A stretch of DNA of 64,000 nt from Pandoraea pulmonicola (GCF_000815105.2 NZ_CP010310.2:558001-622000); one strand, 5' to 3'; positions 17,011 through 26,655 are shown, counted from the first letter of the stretch. Notes: generated by a model from the sequence alone, not told the origin. Numbers and translations are program-made.

Positions 17011-17493
17011 GTGACGGCGATGCTCGCAGCCTCTTCTTCCGACGCCGAAACGGCGACGAAGGAATGGACGCACAAGCGCAACTGCGCGATATCGCCGCGC
17101 CAGTTTGTCCTGTTCTACCTGTCGTTGGCCGCCGTGTCGCTGGGTGTTGCCTTGATTGCGGCGTGGCGCGGTGGGTGGTTGGTCTTGCCGTTCACAGGCC
17201 TGGACTTGCTCGTGGTGGGCATCGCGTTCGTCATTCATGCCCGGCATGCCACAGATTACGAGGTCATTCGGTTGTCGCCCGTGAGCCTTGTGGTCGAGCA
17301 ACGTTCAGCACAGAGGTTGACGCAGTACGAGTTCAATCCCCGCTGGGTACGCATCGACATCGAGAAGCCGCCGCGAACGCGCATCGTCCTGCGCTCGGGC
17401 AGTCGCTCGGTCACCGTCGGAGCCTATCTTGCGCCGCATCGCCGCGAAACGTTTGCGCGCGAGCTGCGCCGTTGTCTTGCCCAACAGGCCTGA
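17011..17493 (+). CDS. DUF2244 family membrane protein
   Basis: A 160-residue integral membrane protein with two adjacent hydrophobic segments (about residues 32-50 and 55-75) followed by a soluble beta-rich region. It belongs to DUF2244, commonly encoded directly upstream of cytochrome oxidase subunit II in proteobacteria. An assembly or accessory role is inferred from location only. The GTG at 17011 or the ATG three codons later (17020) may be the start. It is the first gene of the cox operon. Confidence 0.8.
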   Translation: MTAMLAASSSDAETATKEWTHKRNCAISPRQFVLFYLSLAAVSLGVALIAAWRGGWLVLPFTGLDLLVVGIAFVIHARHATDYEVIRLSPVSLVVEQRSAQRLTQYEFNPRWVRIDIEKPPRTRIVLRSGSRSVTVGAYLAPHRRETFARELRRCLAQQA

Positions 17494-17536
17494 GAGAGAT
17501 GGAGACGATCTCGGGCGACCGCCAGGGAGGATTTGG

Positions 17537-18766
17537 ATGGTAATTTTGGGTAAGGAAGCTATGAAAAAAACGAAACACGCCTTGGCGGCTTTCCTTGCGG
17601 GCGCCTCACTGCTCGCCGGCGCTCCGGCACTGGCGGCGGTCACCGATATGCCGGGGGGGCCGGCCGTCAACGAACTCAACTTCCAGCCGCCGGTCACGAA
17701 ACTCGCGGAAGAGCTCCACAGCCTCCACACCATGATGCTGATCATCTGCCTGGTGATCTTCATCGGCGTGTTCGGCGTGATGTTCTACTCGATCTTCAAG
17801 CACCGCAAATCCAAGGGCCATCAACCCGCGAATTTCCATGAAAGCACCACGGTCGAGGTGATCTGGACGGTCGTGCCGTTCATCATCGTGATCCTGATGG
17901 CGCTGCCCGCGACCAAGACCGTCGTGGCCATGAAGGACACGACCAACGCCGACATCACCATCAAGGTGACCGGCTATCAATGGAAGTGGGGCTACGACTA
18001 CCTGAAGGGCGACGGCGAGGGCATCAAGTTCCTCTCCACGCTCACCACGCCGCGCAGCCAGATCGACGGACAGGAGCCGAAGAGCAACACGTACCTCCAG
18101 GAAGTCGATAACCCGATGGTCGTGCCGGTCAACAAGAAGGTGCGTCTGATCACCACGGCCAACGACGTCATCCACTCGTTCTATGTGCCGGCGTTCGGCA
18201 TCAAGCAGGATGCCATTCCCGGCTTCGTGCGCGACACCTGGTTCAAGGCCGAGAAGGTCGGCGAGTACCGCGGCTTCTGCACCGAACTGTGCGGCAAGGA
18301 GCACGCGTTCATGCCGGTGGTGGTCAAGGTCGTCTCGCAAGAGGACTACGACAAGTGGGTCGCATCGCAGAAGAAGCTGATGGCGGCGTCCGCCGACGAT
18401 CCGAACAAGACCTATACCGTGCAGGAACTGATGGAGCGCGGCCAGAAGGTTTACAGCGCGAACTGCGCGGTCTGTCACCAGCCCAACGGCAAGGGCGGCG
18501 GCGCGTTCCCGGCGCTCGACGGCGGCAAGATCGTGACGGGCCCGGTGGCCGACCACATCAGCATCGTGCTCCACGGCAAGAACGCCATGCCCAACTGGTC
18601 GCATCTGAACGATGTGGAGTTGGCCGCGGTGATTACGTTCGAGCGTAATTCGTGGAGCAACAAGACCGGTGACGTGGTTCAGCCGGCGCAGGTGCGCGAG
18701 GCGCGCGGCAACAAGTCGGCAAACGCCGGCGGGGCCGTCGACGCGGACGCGGCGAAGAACAGTTAA
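17537..18766 (+). CDS. coxB: Cytochrome c oxidase subunit II with fused cytochrome c domain
   Basis: Periplasmic electron-entry subunit of the aa3/caa3 oxidase. A signal-like N-terminus is followed by two membrane segments, then the CuA cupredoxin domain with the ligand string CTELCGKEHAFMP. A C-terminal CAVCH heme c site makes it a caa3-type subunit, with NAMPNW probably providing the axial methionine. The start at 17537 has GGGAGG seven bases upstream; the ATG eight codons later (17561, behind AAGGAAG) starts a cleaner signal peptide and is the alternative. Confidence 0.95.
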   Translation: MVILGKEAMKKTKHALAAFLAGASLLAGAPALAAVTDMPGGPAVNELNFQPPVTKLAEELHSLHTMMLIICLVIFIGVFGVMFYSIFKHRKSKGHQPANFHESTTVEVIWTVVPFIIVILMALPATKTVVAMKDTTNADITIKVTGYQWKWGYDYLKGDGEGIKFLSTLTTPRSQIDGQEPKSNTYLQEVDNPMVVPVNKKVRLITTANDVIHSFYVPAFGIKQDAIPGFVRDTWFKAEKVGEYRGFCTELCGKEHAFMPVVVKVVSQEDYDKWVASQKKLMAASADDPNKTYTVQELMERGQKVYSANCAVCHQPNGKGGGAFPALDGGKIVTGPVADHISIVLHGKNAMPNWSHLNDVELAAVITFERNSWSNKTGDVVQPAQVREARGNKSANAGGAVDADAAKNS

Positions 18767-18800
18767 GTCGTTCGACCAGTTCGAAGCAAGGAGATTGGGT

Positions 18801-20393
18801 ATGAGTTCCATCGCTCACGATCACGTGGCGGGTCACGACGATCACGCGCACGACCATCCGCACGGGTGGCGTCGCTGGCTGTTCGCGACGAATCACAAGG
18901 ACATCGGCACGATGTACATGATCTTCTCGTTCGTCATGCTGCTCTCGGGCGGTGTGATGGCGCTGATGATCCGTGCGGAGTTGTTCGAGCCGGGCTTGCA
19001 GTTCATTCGTCCGGAGTTCTTCAATCAGCTCACCACCATGCACGGCCTGGTGATGATTTTCGGCGCGATCATGCCGGCGTTCGTGGGCTTCGCGAACTGG
19101 ATGATCCCGCTGCAGATCGGCGCCTCGGACATGGCGTTCGCGCGCATGAACAACTTCAGCTTCTGGCTGCTGCCGGTCGGCGGCCTGCTGCTGATCTCGT
19201 CGTTCCTCGTGCCGGGCGGCGCCACCGCCGCGGGCTGGACGATGTACGCGCCGCTGTCGGTGCAGATGGGCCCGGGCCAGGATCTGGCGATCTTCGGCGC
19301 GCACATTCTGGGGGCGTCGTCGATCATGGGCGCCATCAACATCATCGTGACGATCCTGAACATGCGCGCACCGGGCATGACGCTCATGAAGATGCCGATG
19401 TTCGTGTGGACGTGGCTCATCACCGCCTATCTGCTGATCGCCGTGATGCCGGTGCTCGCCGGTGCGATCACGATGCTGCTCACGGATCGTCACTTCGGCA
19501 CGTCGTTCTTCAACGCGGCCGGCGGCGGCGACCCGGTCATGTACCAGCACATCTTCTGGTTCTTCGGACACCCGGAGGTGTACATCATGATTCTGCCGGC
19601 GTTCGGCATCGTCTCGCAGGTGATTCCGGCGTTCTCGCGCAAGCCGCTGTTCGGCTATAGCTCGATGGTGTACGCCACGGCGTCGATCGCGATCCTGTCG
19701 TTCATGGTGTGGGCGCACCACATGTTCGTGACGGGCATGCCGGTCACGGGCCAGTTGTTCTTCATGTACGCCACGATGCTGATTTCCGTGCCCACGGGCG
19801 TGAAGGTCTTCAACTGGGTGGCCACGATGTGGAAGGGCTCGCTCACGTTCGAGACGCCGATGCTCTTCGCCGTCGGCTTCCTCTTCGTGTTCACGATGGG
19901 CGGCTTCACGGGGCTGATGCTCTCGCTCGCACCGCTCGACATTCAGATGCACGGCACTTACTACGTGGTGGCGCACTTCCACTACGTGCTGGTGGCCGGG
20001 TCGCTCTTCGCGTTGTTCTCAGGGTTCTATTACTGGGTACCGAAGTGGACCGGCCACATGTACAACGAGTGGCGCGGCAAGTTCCACTTCTGGGGCTCGC
20101 TCATCACGTTCAACGTGACGTTCTTCCCGATGCACTTCCTGGGCCTGGCCGGCATGCCGCGTCGCTATGCCGACTATCCGGCGCAGTTCACGGACTTCAA
20201 CCAACTGGCCACGATCGGCGCCTTCGGCTTCGGCCTGATGCAGGTGTACTTCCTGTTCTTCGTGGCGCTGCCCGCATGGCGCGGCGGCCCGGCTGCGGAA
20301 GCCAAGCCGTGGGATGGCGCGGAAGGTCTGGAGTGGACCGTGCCGAGCCCGGCGCCGTTCCACACGTTCGAGACGCCGCCGAAGGTGCATTGA
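18801..20393 (+). CDS. ctaD: Cytochrome c oxidase subunit I
   Basis: Catalytic heme-copper subunit of 530 residues and about twelve membrane helices. TTMHGLVMIF supplies the low-spin heme a histidine. FGHPEVYIM has the CuB histidine cross-linked to tyrosine, WAHHMF provides two more CuB ligands, and VAHFHYVLV holds the heme a3 and second heme a histidines. It pumps protons while reducing oxygen. The N-terminus is unusually histidine-rich (HDHVAGHDDHAHDH), possibly metal-binding. AAGGAG lies at 18787-18792. Confidence 0.97.
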   Translation: MSSIAHDHVAGHDDHAHDHPHGWRRWLFATNHKDIGTMYMIFSFVMLLSGGVMALMIRAELFEPGLQFIRPEFFNQLTTMHGLVMIFGAIMPAFVGFANWMIPLQIGASDMAFARMNNFSFWLLPVGGLLLISSFLVPGGATAAGWTMYAPLSVQMGPGQDLAIFGAHILGASSIMGAINIIVTILNMRAPGMTLMKMPMFVWTWLITAYLLIAVMPVLAGAITMLLTDRHFGTSFFNAAGGGDPVMYQHIFWFFGHPEVYIMILPAFGIVSQVIPAFSRKPLFGYSSMVYATASIAILSFMVWAHHMFVTGMPVTGQLFFMYATMLISVPTGVKVFNWVATMWKGSLTFETPMLFAVGFLFVFTMGGFTGLMLSLAPLDIQMHGTYYVVAHFHYVLVAGSLFALFSGFYYWVPKWTGHMYNEWRGKFHFWGSLITFNVTFFPMHFLGLAGMPRRYADYPAQFTDFNQLATIGAFGFGLMQVYFLFFVALPAWRGGPAAEAKPWDGAEGLEWTVPSPAPFHTFETPPKVH

Positions 20394-20395
20394 AC

Positions 20396-20515
20396 ATGGC
20401 ATTGAGTCGGGAGCAGCGCGCGAGGAATTTGCGCACGGGGCTGATTCTGGCCTCGGTGGTGGCGGTCTTCTTCATCGGTGTGATGATCAAGACCAAGCTG
20501 TTGGGCGGTATCTGA
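20396..20515 (+). CDS. Cytochrome oxidase small assembly protein
   Basis: A 39-residue protein with one membrane helix (about 15-31) flanked by a basic N-terminus MALSREQRARN. It begins two bases after the ctaD stop and precedes ctaG, the usual place of the tiny cox-operon protein in betaproteobacteria. Its role is taken to be oxidase assembly or stability, by family and location. No catalytic motif is visible. Confidence 0.8.
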   Translation: MALSREQRARNLRTGLILASVVAVFFIGVMIKTKLLGGI

Positions 20516-20560
20516 GCCGCGTGCTCCGCGTTGGGCGTGGAGCGTGCTGACAAGGCGAAT

Positions 20561-21184
20561 ATGGGCATGGGCGGGTTGCGACGGATCAATGCGAGCACCT
20601 TCGGCAAGCTGTTGCTGCTGGTCGCGGTGATGTTCGGTTTCGGGTACGCGATGGTGCCGTTCTACCGCGCGTTCTGCGATCTCGTGGGCATCAACCAGTT
20701 GGGGCATCGCACGAGCGAGGTCGCCGCCCGCAATTCGCAGGTCGACGAGAGCCGCACCATTACCGTGGAGTTCGACGCGAACGCGCAGGGCCCGCTGCGG
20801 TTCAAGCCGGCGAAGAGCAGTCTGACGGTGCACCCCGGGCAGATCGCCACCATCGAATACGAGGTGGCGAATCAACAGCCGCACGAGGTGCGCGCGCAGG
20901 CGATTCCGAGCTACGCCCCGGCGCAGGCCGCGAGCTACTTCAAGAAGATCGAGTGTTTCTGTTTCACGCAGCAGACGCTGCAGGCCGGCGAGGCCAAGGA
21001 GTTTCCGGTGGTGTTCGTGGTCGACACGAAACTGCCCAAGGATGTGAATACGATTACGCTGTCCTATACTTTTTTCGATCTCGGCAAGAACGACGCGAAC
21101 CAACGCGCCGACGTGTCCACGCCGGCACAACCAGGCGAGGTGACGGGAAATGCAACAGGAGGGGGCAAGGGCAGCAATGGATGA
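20561..21184 (+). CDS. ctaG: Cytochrome c oxidase assembly protein CtaG/Cox11
   Basis: Copper chaperone that delivers Cu(I) to the CuB site of subunit I. It has an N-terminal membrane anchor (about 11-30) and a periplasmic immunoglobulin-like domain with the copper-binding motif ECFCF. The product is 207 residues. An upstream TTG at 20531 is possible, but the ATG preceded by AAGGCG is preferred. Its last bases overlap the next start. Confidence 0.94.
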   Translation: MGMGGLRRINASTFGKLLLLVAVMFGFGYAMVPFYRAFCDLVGINQLGHRTSEVAARNSQVDESRTITVEFDANAQGPLRFKPAKSSLTVHPGQIATIEYEVANQQPHEVRAQAIPSYAPAQAASYFKKIECFCFTQQTLQAGEAKEFPVVFVVDTKLPKDVNTITLSYTFFDLGKNDANQRADVSTPAQPGEVTGNATGGGKGSNG

Positions 21185-21398
21185 CCTGAAGGAGGCGACC
21201 CGGCGCAAGCTGTCATTCGTCCAGACCGTCAAAGCGGTGTTCTGGTCGTTTTTCGGTGTGCGCAAGGGGCGCGATCATGACCGCGACATGGCACAGCTCA
21301 ACCCTGTGCATCTGATCCTGGCGGGACTGATCGGGGGCATCCTGTTTGTCGTGGCGCTGGTGTTTCTGGCGAGACTCGCCATCCGGCTCGCGACGTAA
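21177..21398 (+). CDS. DUF2970 family small membrane protein
   Basis: A 73-residue protein with an amphipathic N-terminal half (KLSFVQTVKAVFWSFFGVRKG) and one C-terminal membrane helix. DUF2970 members sit between ctaG and ctaE in many betaproteobacteria. Function is unknown; oxidase assembly is inferred from context. It overlaps the end of ctaG by eight bases, behind a GGGGGCAAGG ribosome-binding region. Confidence 0.82.
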   Translation: MDDLKEATRRKLSFVQTVKAVFWSFFGVRKGRDHDRDMAQLNPVHLILAGLIGGILFVVALVFLARLAIRLAT

Positions 21399-21488
21399 GC
21401 GGCATTGTCCGGCGGCCGCGCAGCACAACGAGGTGCGGGGCGCCGGCAGTCGGCAAAGACAAAGAGAACCAAGCCTGGAGAGATAAGA

Positions 21489-22349
21489 ATGAGTGGTCAA
21501 CACCAAACGGCGCCTTACTACTTCGTGCCGGCCCCATCGCGCCATCCGGTGAGCTGCAGCGTCGGCCTGCTGGTGGTGCTCGGCTCGGCCGCCGCCTGGG
21601 TCAACGGACAGTCGTGGGCACCCTGGACGGCACTCGCCGGCCTGCTGTGGGTGCTCTGGGTGCTGCGCAGCTGGTTCGGCGACTCGATCGCCGAATCGGA
21701 AGGCGGCCTGTATGGCAAGCGCATCGACGTGTCCTACCGCTGGGGCATGAGCTGGTTCATCTTCTCCGAAGTGATGTTCTTCGCGGCCTTCTTCGGCGCG
21801 CTGTTCTACGCACGCACGCTGGCCATGCCGTGGCTCGGCGACCTCGACAACAAGCTGCTGTGGCCCGACTTCACGGCCGTGTGGCCGAACACCGGCCCGG
21901 CGGGGGTCGTCGACGCATTCGAGACGATGGGCCCGTGGCCGATCCCGACGCTCAACACGGCGCTGCTGCTGACCTCCGGCGTCACGCTCACGATCTCGCA
22001 CCATGCGCTGCGCGCCAACCATCGCGGCAGCGCGATCTTCTGGCTGTTCGCGACCGTCGTGCTGGGCTTCGTGTTCCTCGGCTTCCAGGCCTACGAATAT
22101 CACCACGCCTACACTGAGCTGAACCTGAAGCTGACCTCGGGCGTGTACGGCTCGACGTTCTTCCTGCTCACCGGCTTTCACGGCTTCCACGTGATGATGG
22201 GCGCGATCATGCTCACCGTCATGATGATCCGTCTGATGAAGGGGCACTTCACGCCGGAGCACCACTTCGGCTTCGAAGGCGCCGCCTGGTACTGGCACTT
22301 CGTGGATGTGGTGTGGCTGGGTCTGTACGTGGTGGTCTACTGGCTCTGA
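21489..22349 (+). CDS. ctaE: Cytochrome c oxidase subunit III
   Basis: Core, metal-free subunit of the aa3 oxidase, 286 residues and about seven membrane helices. The conserved FIFSEVMFFAAFFGA and FHGFHVMMGAIMLTVM motifs and the terminal WYWHFVDVVWL signature are all present. It stabilises subunit I. It is followed by a strong terminator, so the first transcription unit of the cox locus ends here. Confidence 0.96.
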   Translation: MSGQHQTAPYYFVPAPSRHPVSCSVGLLVVLGSAAAWVNGQSWAPWTALAGLLWVLWVLRSWFGDSIAESEGGLYGKRIDVSYRWGMSWFIFSEVMFFAAFFGALFYARTLAMPWLGDLDNKLLWPDFTAVWPNTGPAGVVDAFETMGPWPIPTLNTALLLTSGVTLTISHHALRANHRGSAIFWLFATVVLGFVFLGFQAYEYHHAYTELNLKLTSGVYGSTFFLLTGFHGFHVMMGAIMLTVMMIRLMKGHFTPEHHFGFEGAAWYWHFVDVVWLGLYVVVYWL

Positions 22350-22375
22350 CGCCGTAGCCCACACACATTCAGGGG

Positions 22376-22399
22376 CGCCGCCGGAATCCGGCGGCGTTT
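22376..22399 (+). terminator. Rho-independent terminator after ctaE
   Basis: A perfect 9-base stem (CGCCGCCGG / CCGGCGGCG) with an AAT loop is followed by TTTCC, 27 bases after the ctaE stop. Confidence 0.7.
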
Positions 22400-22707
22400 C
22401 CATTTGAGGCGCCGTGAGAGGTGGGATCGGGCGGGAACCGGGAAGTGCCGACGGGCGGTGGCGAATGGTGACGAGTGGTGGTGCGGACGATTGGCCGATC
22501 GGCCCATTGGTCATTCGCTATCGGTCGTCAGGCCATCGGGCCACCGAGCCATCAGGTCTTGATGGCAGTGGAATGCGGCCTTATGTCGCAGCGGGCCGCG
22601 TCATGGGGAAGTCGCGGCGCGATGCGTCGGTCATCGACGCCACGTCGGCCTGGGGAAGGCGGTTGCGATGCGGTGCGGCGATTTGCCGCAGGTGCGCGGC
22701 GCGGGAC
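22400..22707. other. Gap between ctaE terminator and the twin-helix protein gene
   Basis: I see no gene here. The stretch is rich in short GGCC/CATC runs around 22490-22560, giving low sequence complexity but no clean repeat unit or operator. Confidence 0.4.
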
Positions 22708-22911
22708 TCAGTATCTTATGCCCGTGCTGTGGATCCAGCCCATCCAGTTCGCGAACAGGATGAGCAGGAACAGCGTCACCGACAGGCCGACGCGCACCAT
22801 GAGCGAATGCACGGTGCGATTCGATCGACCTTTGTCCCGCATCATGAAGAACAATGCGGACGCCAGACTGCCGAGAATCAGGACGAAGGCGATGGCAACG
22901 ATGATGCGCAT
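22708..22911 (-). CDS. Twin transmembrane protein (DUF2909-like)
   Basis: A 67-residue protein with two membrane helices (about residues 3-22 and 41-60) joined by a short basic loop (MRDKGRSNRT). Such twin-helix proteins are encoded opposite the SURF1 gene in betaproteobacterial cox loci. Function is unknown. It is the only gene on the - strand within the cox locus. Confidence 0.75.
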   Translation of the reverse strand: MRIIVAIAFVLILGSLASALFFMMRDKGRSNRTVHSLMVRVGLSVTLFLLILFANWMGWIHSTGIRY

Positions 22912-23022
22912 GATGTGTCCGATGACGGGAATTCCTCATTATCGGGCAACGGGCACTCGCTGGCACGCTGCAATGCGGTGTGAAGCGTTGCGGTCCGACG
23001 CGCCGTCAGACAAGGAACGTAC

Positions 23023-23772
23023 GTGTTGAAAACCCTTTTGCGCGGCATGCGTCCCGTGCCGGCGCTGCTGATCGTGCTGGGTGTGCTGCTCACCGCGGCG
23101 CTGGGCGTGTGGCAGTACCAGCGCGCGCAGATGCGACTCGCGCGTCAGGCGCAGATCGAACACGCCGAACGGGCGCCGGTGATCACGCTCGACGCGCGCG
23201 CGCGTGCCTTGGGCGACGTGGAGAATCGGCGCGTGCGCGTCACCGGTCGCTTTCTGCGCAACCGCGTGGTGTATCTGGATAATCGTCCGCGCAACGAGCT
23301 GCCGGGCTTCTACGTGGTGATGGCGCTGCAGGTGGCGTCCGAGCGCGTGGTGTTGATCAATCGCGGTTGGCTGCCGCGCGATCTGCGCGATCGCACGGCC
23401 ATCATGCCGTACTCGACCCCCGAGGGCGACGTGACCATCGAAGGCATCGCGCAGCCCGATCCGTCGCGCGCGTTCGAGCTCGGCCGCGGGGGGTCGGCCG
23501 CAGGCATGCCGATCCGGCAGAATCTGGATGTGGCGGAATATGCGCGCGAGACGTCGCTGCCGCTACAACCGTTCGTGATCATGCAGACGAACGACACGGG
23601 CGATCACCTGCTGCGCGACTGGCCGGCGCCGGCGAGCGGCGCGGATCGCAACTATGGTTATATGGCGCAATGGTTCGGCATGTCGCTGATCCTGGCGCTG
23701 TTGGGGCTGCGTCTGGCCTACCGGCGCGGCCGGCAGTTGGCGCTGGCCGGTGACAACTTGACGCGGACATGA
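23023..23772 (+). CDS. SURF1 family oxidase assembly protein
   Basis: Two membrane helices, one N-terminal (about residues 12-30) and one at the C-terminus (about 213-232), enclose a periplasmic domain with the SURF1 features RVTGRF and VLINRGWLP. SURF1 (Shy1) helps insert heme a into subunit I. It starts with GTG behind AAGGAA. The 249 residues fit the family. Eight bases separate it from the next gene. Confidence 0.92.
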   Translation: MLKTLLRGMRPVPALLIVLGVLLTAALGVWQYQRAQMRLARQAQIEHAERAPVITLDARARALGDVENRRVRVTGRFLRNRVVYLDNRPRNELPGFYVVMALQVASERVVLINRGWLPRDLRDRTAIMPYSTPEGDVTIEGIAQPDPSRAFELGRGGSAAGMPIRQNLDVAEYARETSLPLQPFVIMQTNDTGDHLLRDWPAPASGADRNYGYMAQWFGMSLILALLGLRLAYRRGRQLALAGDNLTRT

Positions 23773-23779
23773 GGCGAGC

Positions 23780-24418
23780 ATGAGGGCAGAGGTGAGTACC
23801 GGACGCACGGCGGAGGCCGCTGATCCGACAGACCCGGCGCAGCGGCGTCGCGCGCGGCGCATGCTGGTGTTGCTGTTCGCGGTGTGCGCCGCACCGGCCG
23901 TCGCGGCTTACTTGATGTATTACGTGTTCAAGCCGCAGGGTGGCACGTCGGCCTACGGCAGGCTGATCGAGCCGCAGCGGCCGCTGCCCGCGCTGGTGGT
24001 GCGCGACGACGAAACCGGCGAGACGCTGCCGCTCTCGTCGCTCAAGGGCAAATGGCTGATGATCAGCGCGGACACCGCCGCTTGCGACGAGAACTGCGTG
24101 AGCAAGCTTTTCTATATGCGGCAAATCCGCGTATTGCAGGGCAACGAGCGCACGCGCGTGGAAACGCTCTGGCTCGTGACCGACGATGCCGCCGTGTCCG
24201 ACAGGATCGATAACGCGTACGAAGACACGCGCCGCCTGCGGGCCGATCCGGTGGCGCTGGCGAGTTGGCTGCCGACGCAGGAGGGCACCGGCCTGCGCGA
24301 CCATATCTATCTGGTCGACCCGTTGGGCAACCTGATGATGGCGTTCCCGAAGAACGCCGATCCGGGCAGGATCAAGAGCGACCTGTCGCGACTGCTCAAG
24401 TGGTCCGGGACGGGTTGA
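23780..24418 (+). CDS. Membrane-anchored Sco-like thioredoxin-fold protein
   Basis: A 212-residue protein with one N-terminal membrane helix (about 28-50). It would commonly be annotated as hypothetical, but SADTAACDENC keeps a CxxxC pair (C102, C106) in the Sco position and H175 in RDHIYLVDP matches the Sco copper-ligand histidine. It may therefore bind copper and help mature the CuA site, alongside the true sco gene downstream. It lies between the SURF1 and ctaA genes. The sequence is otherwise far from Sco, so the call is moderate. Confidence 0.65.
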   Translation: MRAEVSTGRTAEAADPTDPAQRRRARRMLVLLFAVCAAPAVAAYLMYYVFKPQGGTSAYGRLIEPQRPLPALVVRDDETGETLPLSSLKGKWLMISADTAACDENCVSKLFYMRQIRVLQGNERTRVETLWLVTDDAAVSDRIDNAYEDTRRLRADPVALASWLPTQEGTGLRDHIYLVDPLGNLMMAFPKNADPGRIKSDLSRLLKWSGTG

Positions 24419-24534
24419 GTCCCGACGGCCGTAGGCGACATGAGGGGGTGCGAGATGGCGCCCGGACGGGCAACCGATGAGCAACGCCGCGCGCCACCGG
24501 CCGCGCGAAATGACGAAGAACTGACGCAAAACGC

Positions 24535-25731
24535 ATGCTTTACCTTCTGGAACTGGGCTTCATCGGCCTGTGCATTGCGGTGCTGCCGCTCGCCTGGGTG
24601 CTGCTGCGCCGGGACGCGAACAAGTACCGCAAGCTGGCCTGGGTGACGACCTTTCTCACGCTCGACCTGATCATGTTCGGCGGCTTCACGCGTCTCACGG
24701 ACTCGGGGTTGGGCTGTCCCGACTGGCCGGGGTGCTACGGCACATCGTCGCCGTTCGCCGCGCACGCGGACATCCATGCCGCACAGTCGCTGCTGCCCAC
24801 GGGGCCGGTCACGTTCGTCAAGGCGTGGATCGAGATGATCCACCGCTACTTCGCCATGGCCGTGGGCGTGCTCATCATCGCCCTGATGGTGACGGCCTGG
24901 GTCAAGCGCCGCGAGCTGAAGCAGTCGCCGTGGCTCGCGACGTGGCTGTTCGTTCTCGTGTGTGTGCAGGGCGCGTTCGGCGCGTGGACCGTCACCATGA
25001 AACTGCAGCCGGTCATCGTCACGACGCACTTGATGTTGGCGCTCACTCTGTTGGGTTCGCTCGTCTGGCTGGCATCCCGCCAGATGCCGCTCGCGAGTGT
25101 GGCGGCCGATCCGGGCGCCCTGCGCTGGCGTTGGGCGGCGCTGATCGGGCTGGCGCTGCTGGTCTTCCAGATCGCCCTCGGTGGCTGGGTGAGCACCAAC
25201 TACGCCGTGCTGGCGTGCACGGATTTCCCGACGTGCCAGGGCCAATGGGTGCCTTCGATGGATTTCCACAACGGCTTCAAGCTGTGGCGCGAGCTCGGCA
25301 GGACAGCCGGCGGCGAGGTGATTCCGATGGAGGCGCTGGTCGCGATTCACTGGGTGCACCGGACCTTTGCCGTCCTGGTGGTGATGTACCTGGCGTGGCT
25401 GGCGAGTCGGCTGCGACGTCATGCCGCGCTGCGCCGCCCGTCGATTCTGGTATTGATACTGGTGTTCGTGCAGTTCGCGACCGGACTGTCGAACATCGTT
25501 TTTCAATGGCCGCTGCTCAATGCCATCGCCCACAACGGCGGGGCGGCGATCCTGCTGCTGTTACTCGTTATGTTAAACTACCGCATTCGCGCCGCCAGGA
25601 CAGCGTCTGTTGCGGCGCCCCTTGCGGCCGGCCCGAACGATCGGGCAGATCTTCCCGCCCGCCAGAAGCCCCTCCCCGCCGCGGAGCCGGCTGCCGCATC
25701 ACTCGCTGGCGCCCCGACTGGCTCGGCGTAG
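24535..25731 (+). CDS. ctaA: Heme A synthase (COX15/CtaA family)
   Basis: Converts heme O to heme A by oxidising the C8 methyl group. The 398-residue protein has about eight membrane helices. Conserved features include GGFTRLTDSGLGCPDWPGCYG, EMIHRYFA and the IHWVHRTFAV histidine pair of the second half. The C-terminal 40 or so residues are alanine/proline-rich and likely disordered. It lies ahead of ctaB, the preceding step of heme A synthesis. Confidence 0.95.
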   Translation: MLYLLELGFIGLCIAVLPLAWVLLRRDANKYRKLAWVTTFLTLDLIMFGGFTRLTDSGLGCPDWPGCYGTSSPFAAHADIHAAQSLLPTGPVTFVKAWIEMIHRYFAMAVGVLIIALMVTAWVKRRELKQSPWLATWLFVLVCVQGAFGAWTVTMKLQPVIVTTHLMLALTLLGSLVWLASRQMPLASVAADPGALRWRWAALIGLALLVFQIALGGWVSTNYAVLACTDFPTCQGQWVPSMDFHNGFKLWRELGRTAGGEVIPMEALVAIHWVHRTFAVLVVMYLAWLASRLRRHAALRRPSILVLILVFVQFATGLSNIVFQWPLLNAIAHNGGAAILLLLLVMLNYRIRAARTASVAAPLAAGPNDRADLPARQKPLPAAEPAAASLAGAPTGSA

Positions 25732-25749
25732 CGCATTGCCTCTGAGTGT

Positions 25750-26655
25750 ATGAAAAGCACGACCCTTCCCCATCCGCCCGCCAACCGCATCGCACAGTAC
25801 TGGGCTCTGACCAAGCCCCGTGTGACGCAGCTTGCCGTGTTCTGTGCCGTCATCGGCATGTTCCTGTCCACGCGCGGCATGGTGCCGTGGCAGGTGCTGA
25901 TCGGCGGCACCATCGGCATCTGGCTGCTGGCCGGTTCGGCGTTCGCGGTCAATTGCCTGATCGAGCAGCGTGTCGACGCCCTGATGCGCCGCACCGCATG
26001 GCGTCCGTCCGCACGCGGCGAGATCGCGCCGTGGCAGATCATCGTCTTCTCGACGATCCTGGGCGCCGCCGGCATGGCGGTGCTCTACACGTTCACCAAC
26101 GCGCTCACGATGTGGCTCACGCTCGCCACCTTCGTCGGCTACGCGCTCATCTACACCATCATCCTCAAGCCTTCCACGCCGCAGAACATCGTGATCGGCG
26201 GCGCCTCGGGCGCCATGCCGCCGGCGCTCGGCTGGGCGGCCGCGACCGGCGCCGTGCCGGCCGACGCTTGGATCCTGGTGCTGATCATTTTCGTCTGGAC
26301 GCCGCCGCACTTCTGGGCGCTCGCGCTCTATCGGCGTCAGGACTACGTGAATTCGGGCCTGCCGATGCTGCCGATCACCCACGGCGAGAAGTACACGCGT
26401 CTGCAGATCCTGCTCTACAGCGTGGTGCTGTTTGCCGTGTCGCTGCTGCCGTTCGCGCATCGCATGAGCGGCTACCTGTATCTCGTCTCGGCCGTGGTGC
26501 TCTCGGGCATCTTCCTGGGCTATGCAGTGAAGCTCTGGCGCAACTATTCGGATGCGCTCTCGCGTTCCATGTTCCGCTATTCGATCGTCTACCTGTCGCT
26601 GCTGTTCGCGGCGCTGCTGATCGATCACTACGTTCAGATTTTCCTGCTCGGCTAA
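25750..26655 (+). CDS. ctaB: Protoheme IX farnesyltransferase (heme O synthase)
   Basis: UbiA-family membrane prenyltransferase of 301 residues that adds a farnesyl group to heme B. The first polyprenyl-binding motif is [15 protein letters not shown], and [20 protein letters not shown] and [11 protein letters not shown] mark later conserved loops. Its product is the substrate of CtaA encoded just upstream. It probably belongs to the same transcript and is followed by a terminator-like hairpin. Confidence 0.96.
   Translation: MKSTTLPHPPANRIAQYWALTKPRVTQLAVFCAVIGMFLSTRGMVPWQVLIGGTIGIWLLAGSAFAVNCLIEQRVDALMRRTAWRPSARGEIAPWQIIVFSTILGAAGMAVLYTFTNALTMWLTLATFVGYALIYTIILKPSTPQNIVIGGASGAMPPALGWAAATGAVPADAWILVLIIFVWTPPHFWALALYRRQDYVNSGLPMLPITHGEKYTRLQILLYSVVLFAVSLLPFAHRMSGYLYLVSAVVLSGIFLGYAVKLWRNYSDALSRSMFRYSIVYLSLLFAALLIDHYVQIFLLG

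Noticed and set aside
18633..19982. A 449-codon - strand frame across ctaD
   Set aside because: Antisense shadow of the oxidase subunit I gene, again His/Arg/Glu-rich with no recognisable domain.
24307..25533. A 408-codon - strand frame across the ctaA gene
   Set aside because: Histidine/arginine/glutamine-rich composition is typical of the antisense of a high-GC membrane-protein gene; no motif and a strong gene on the other strand.
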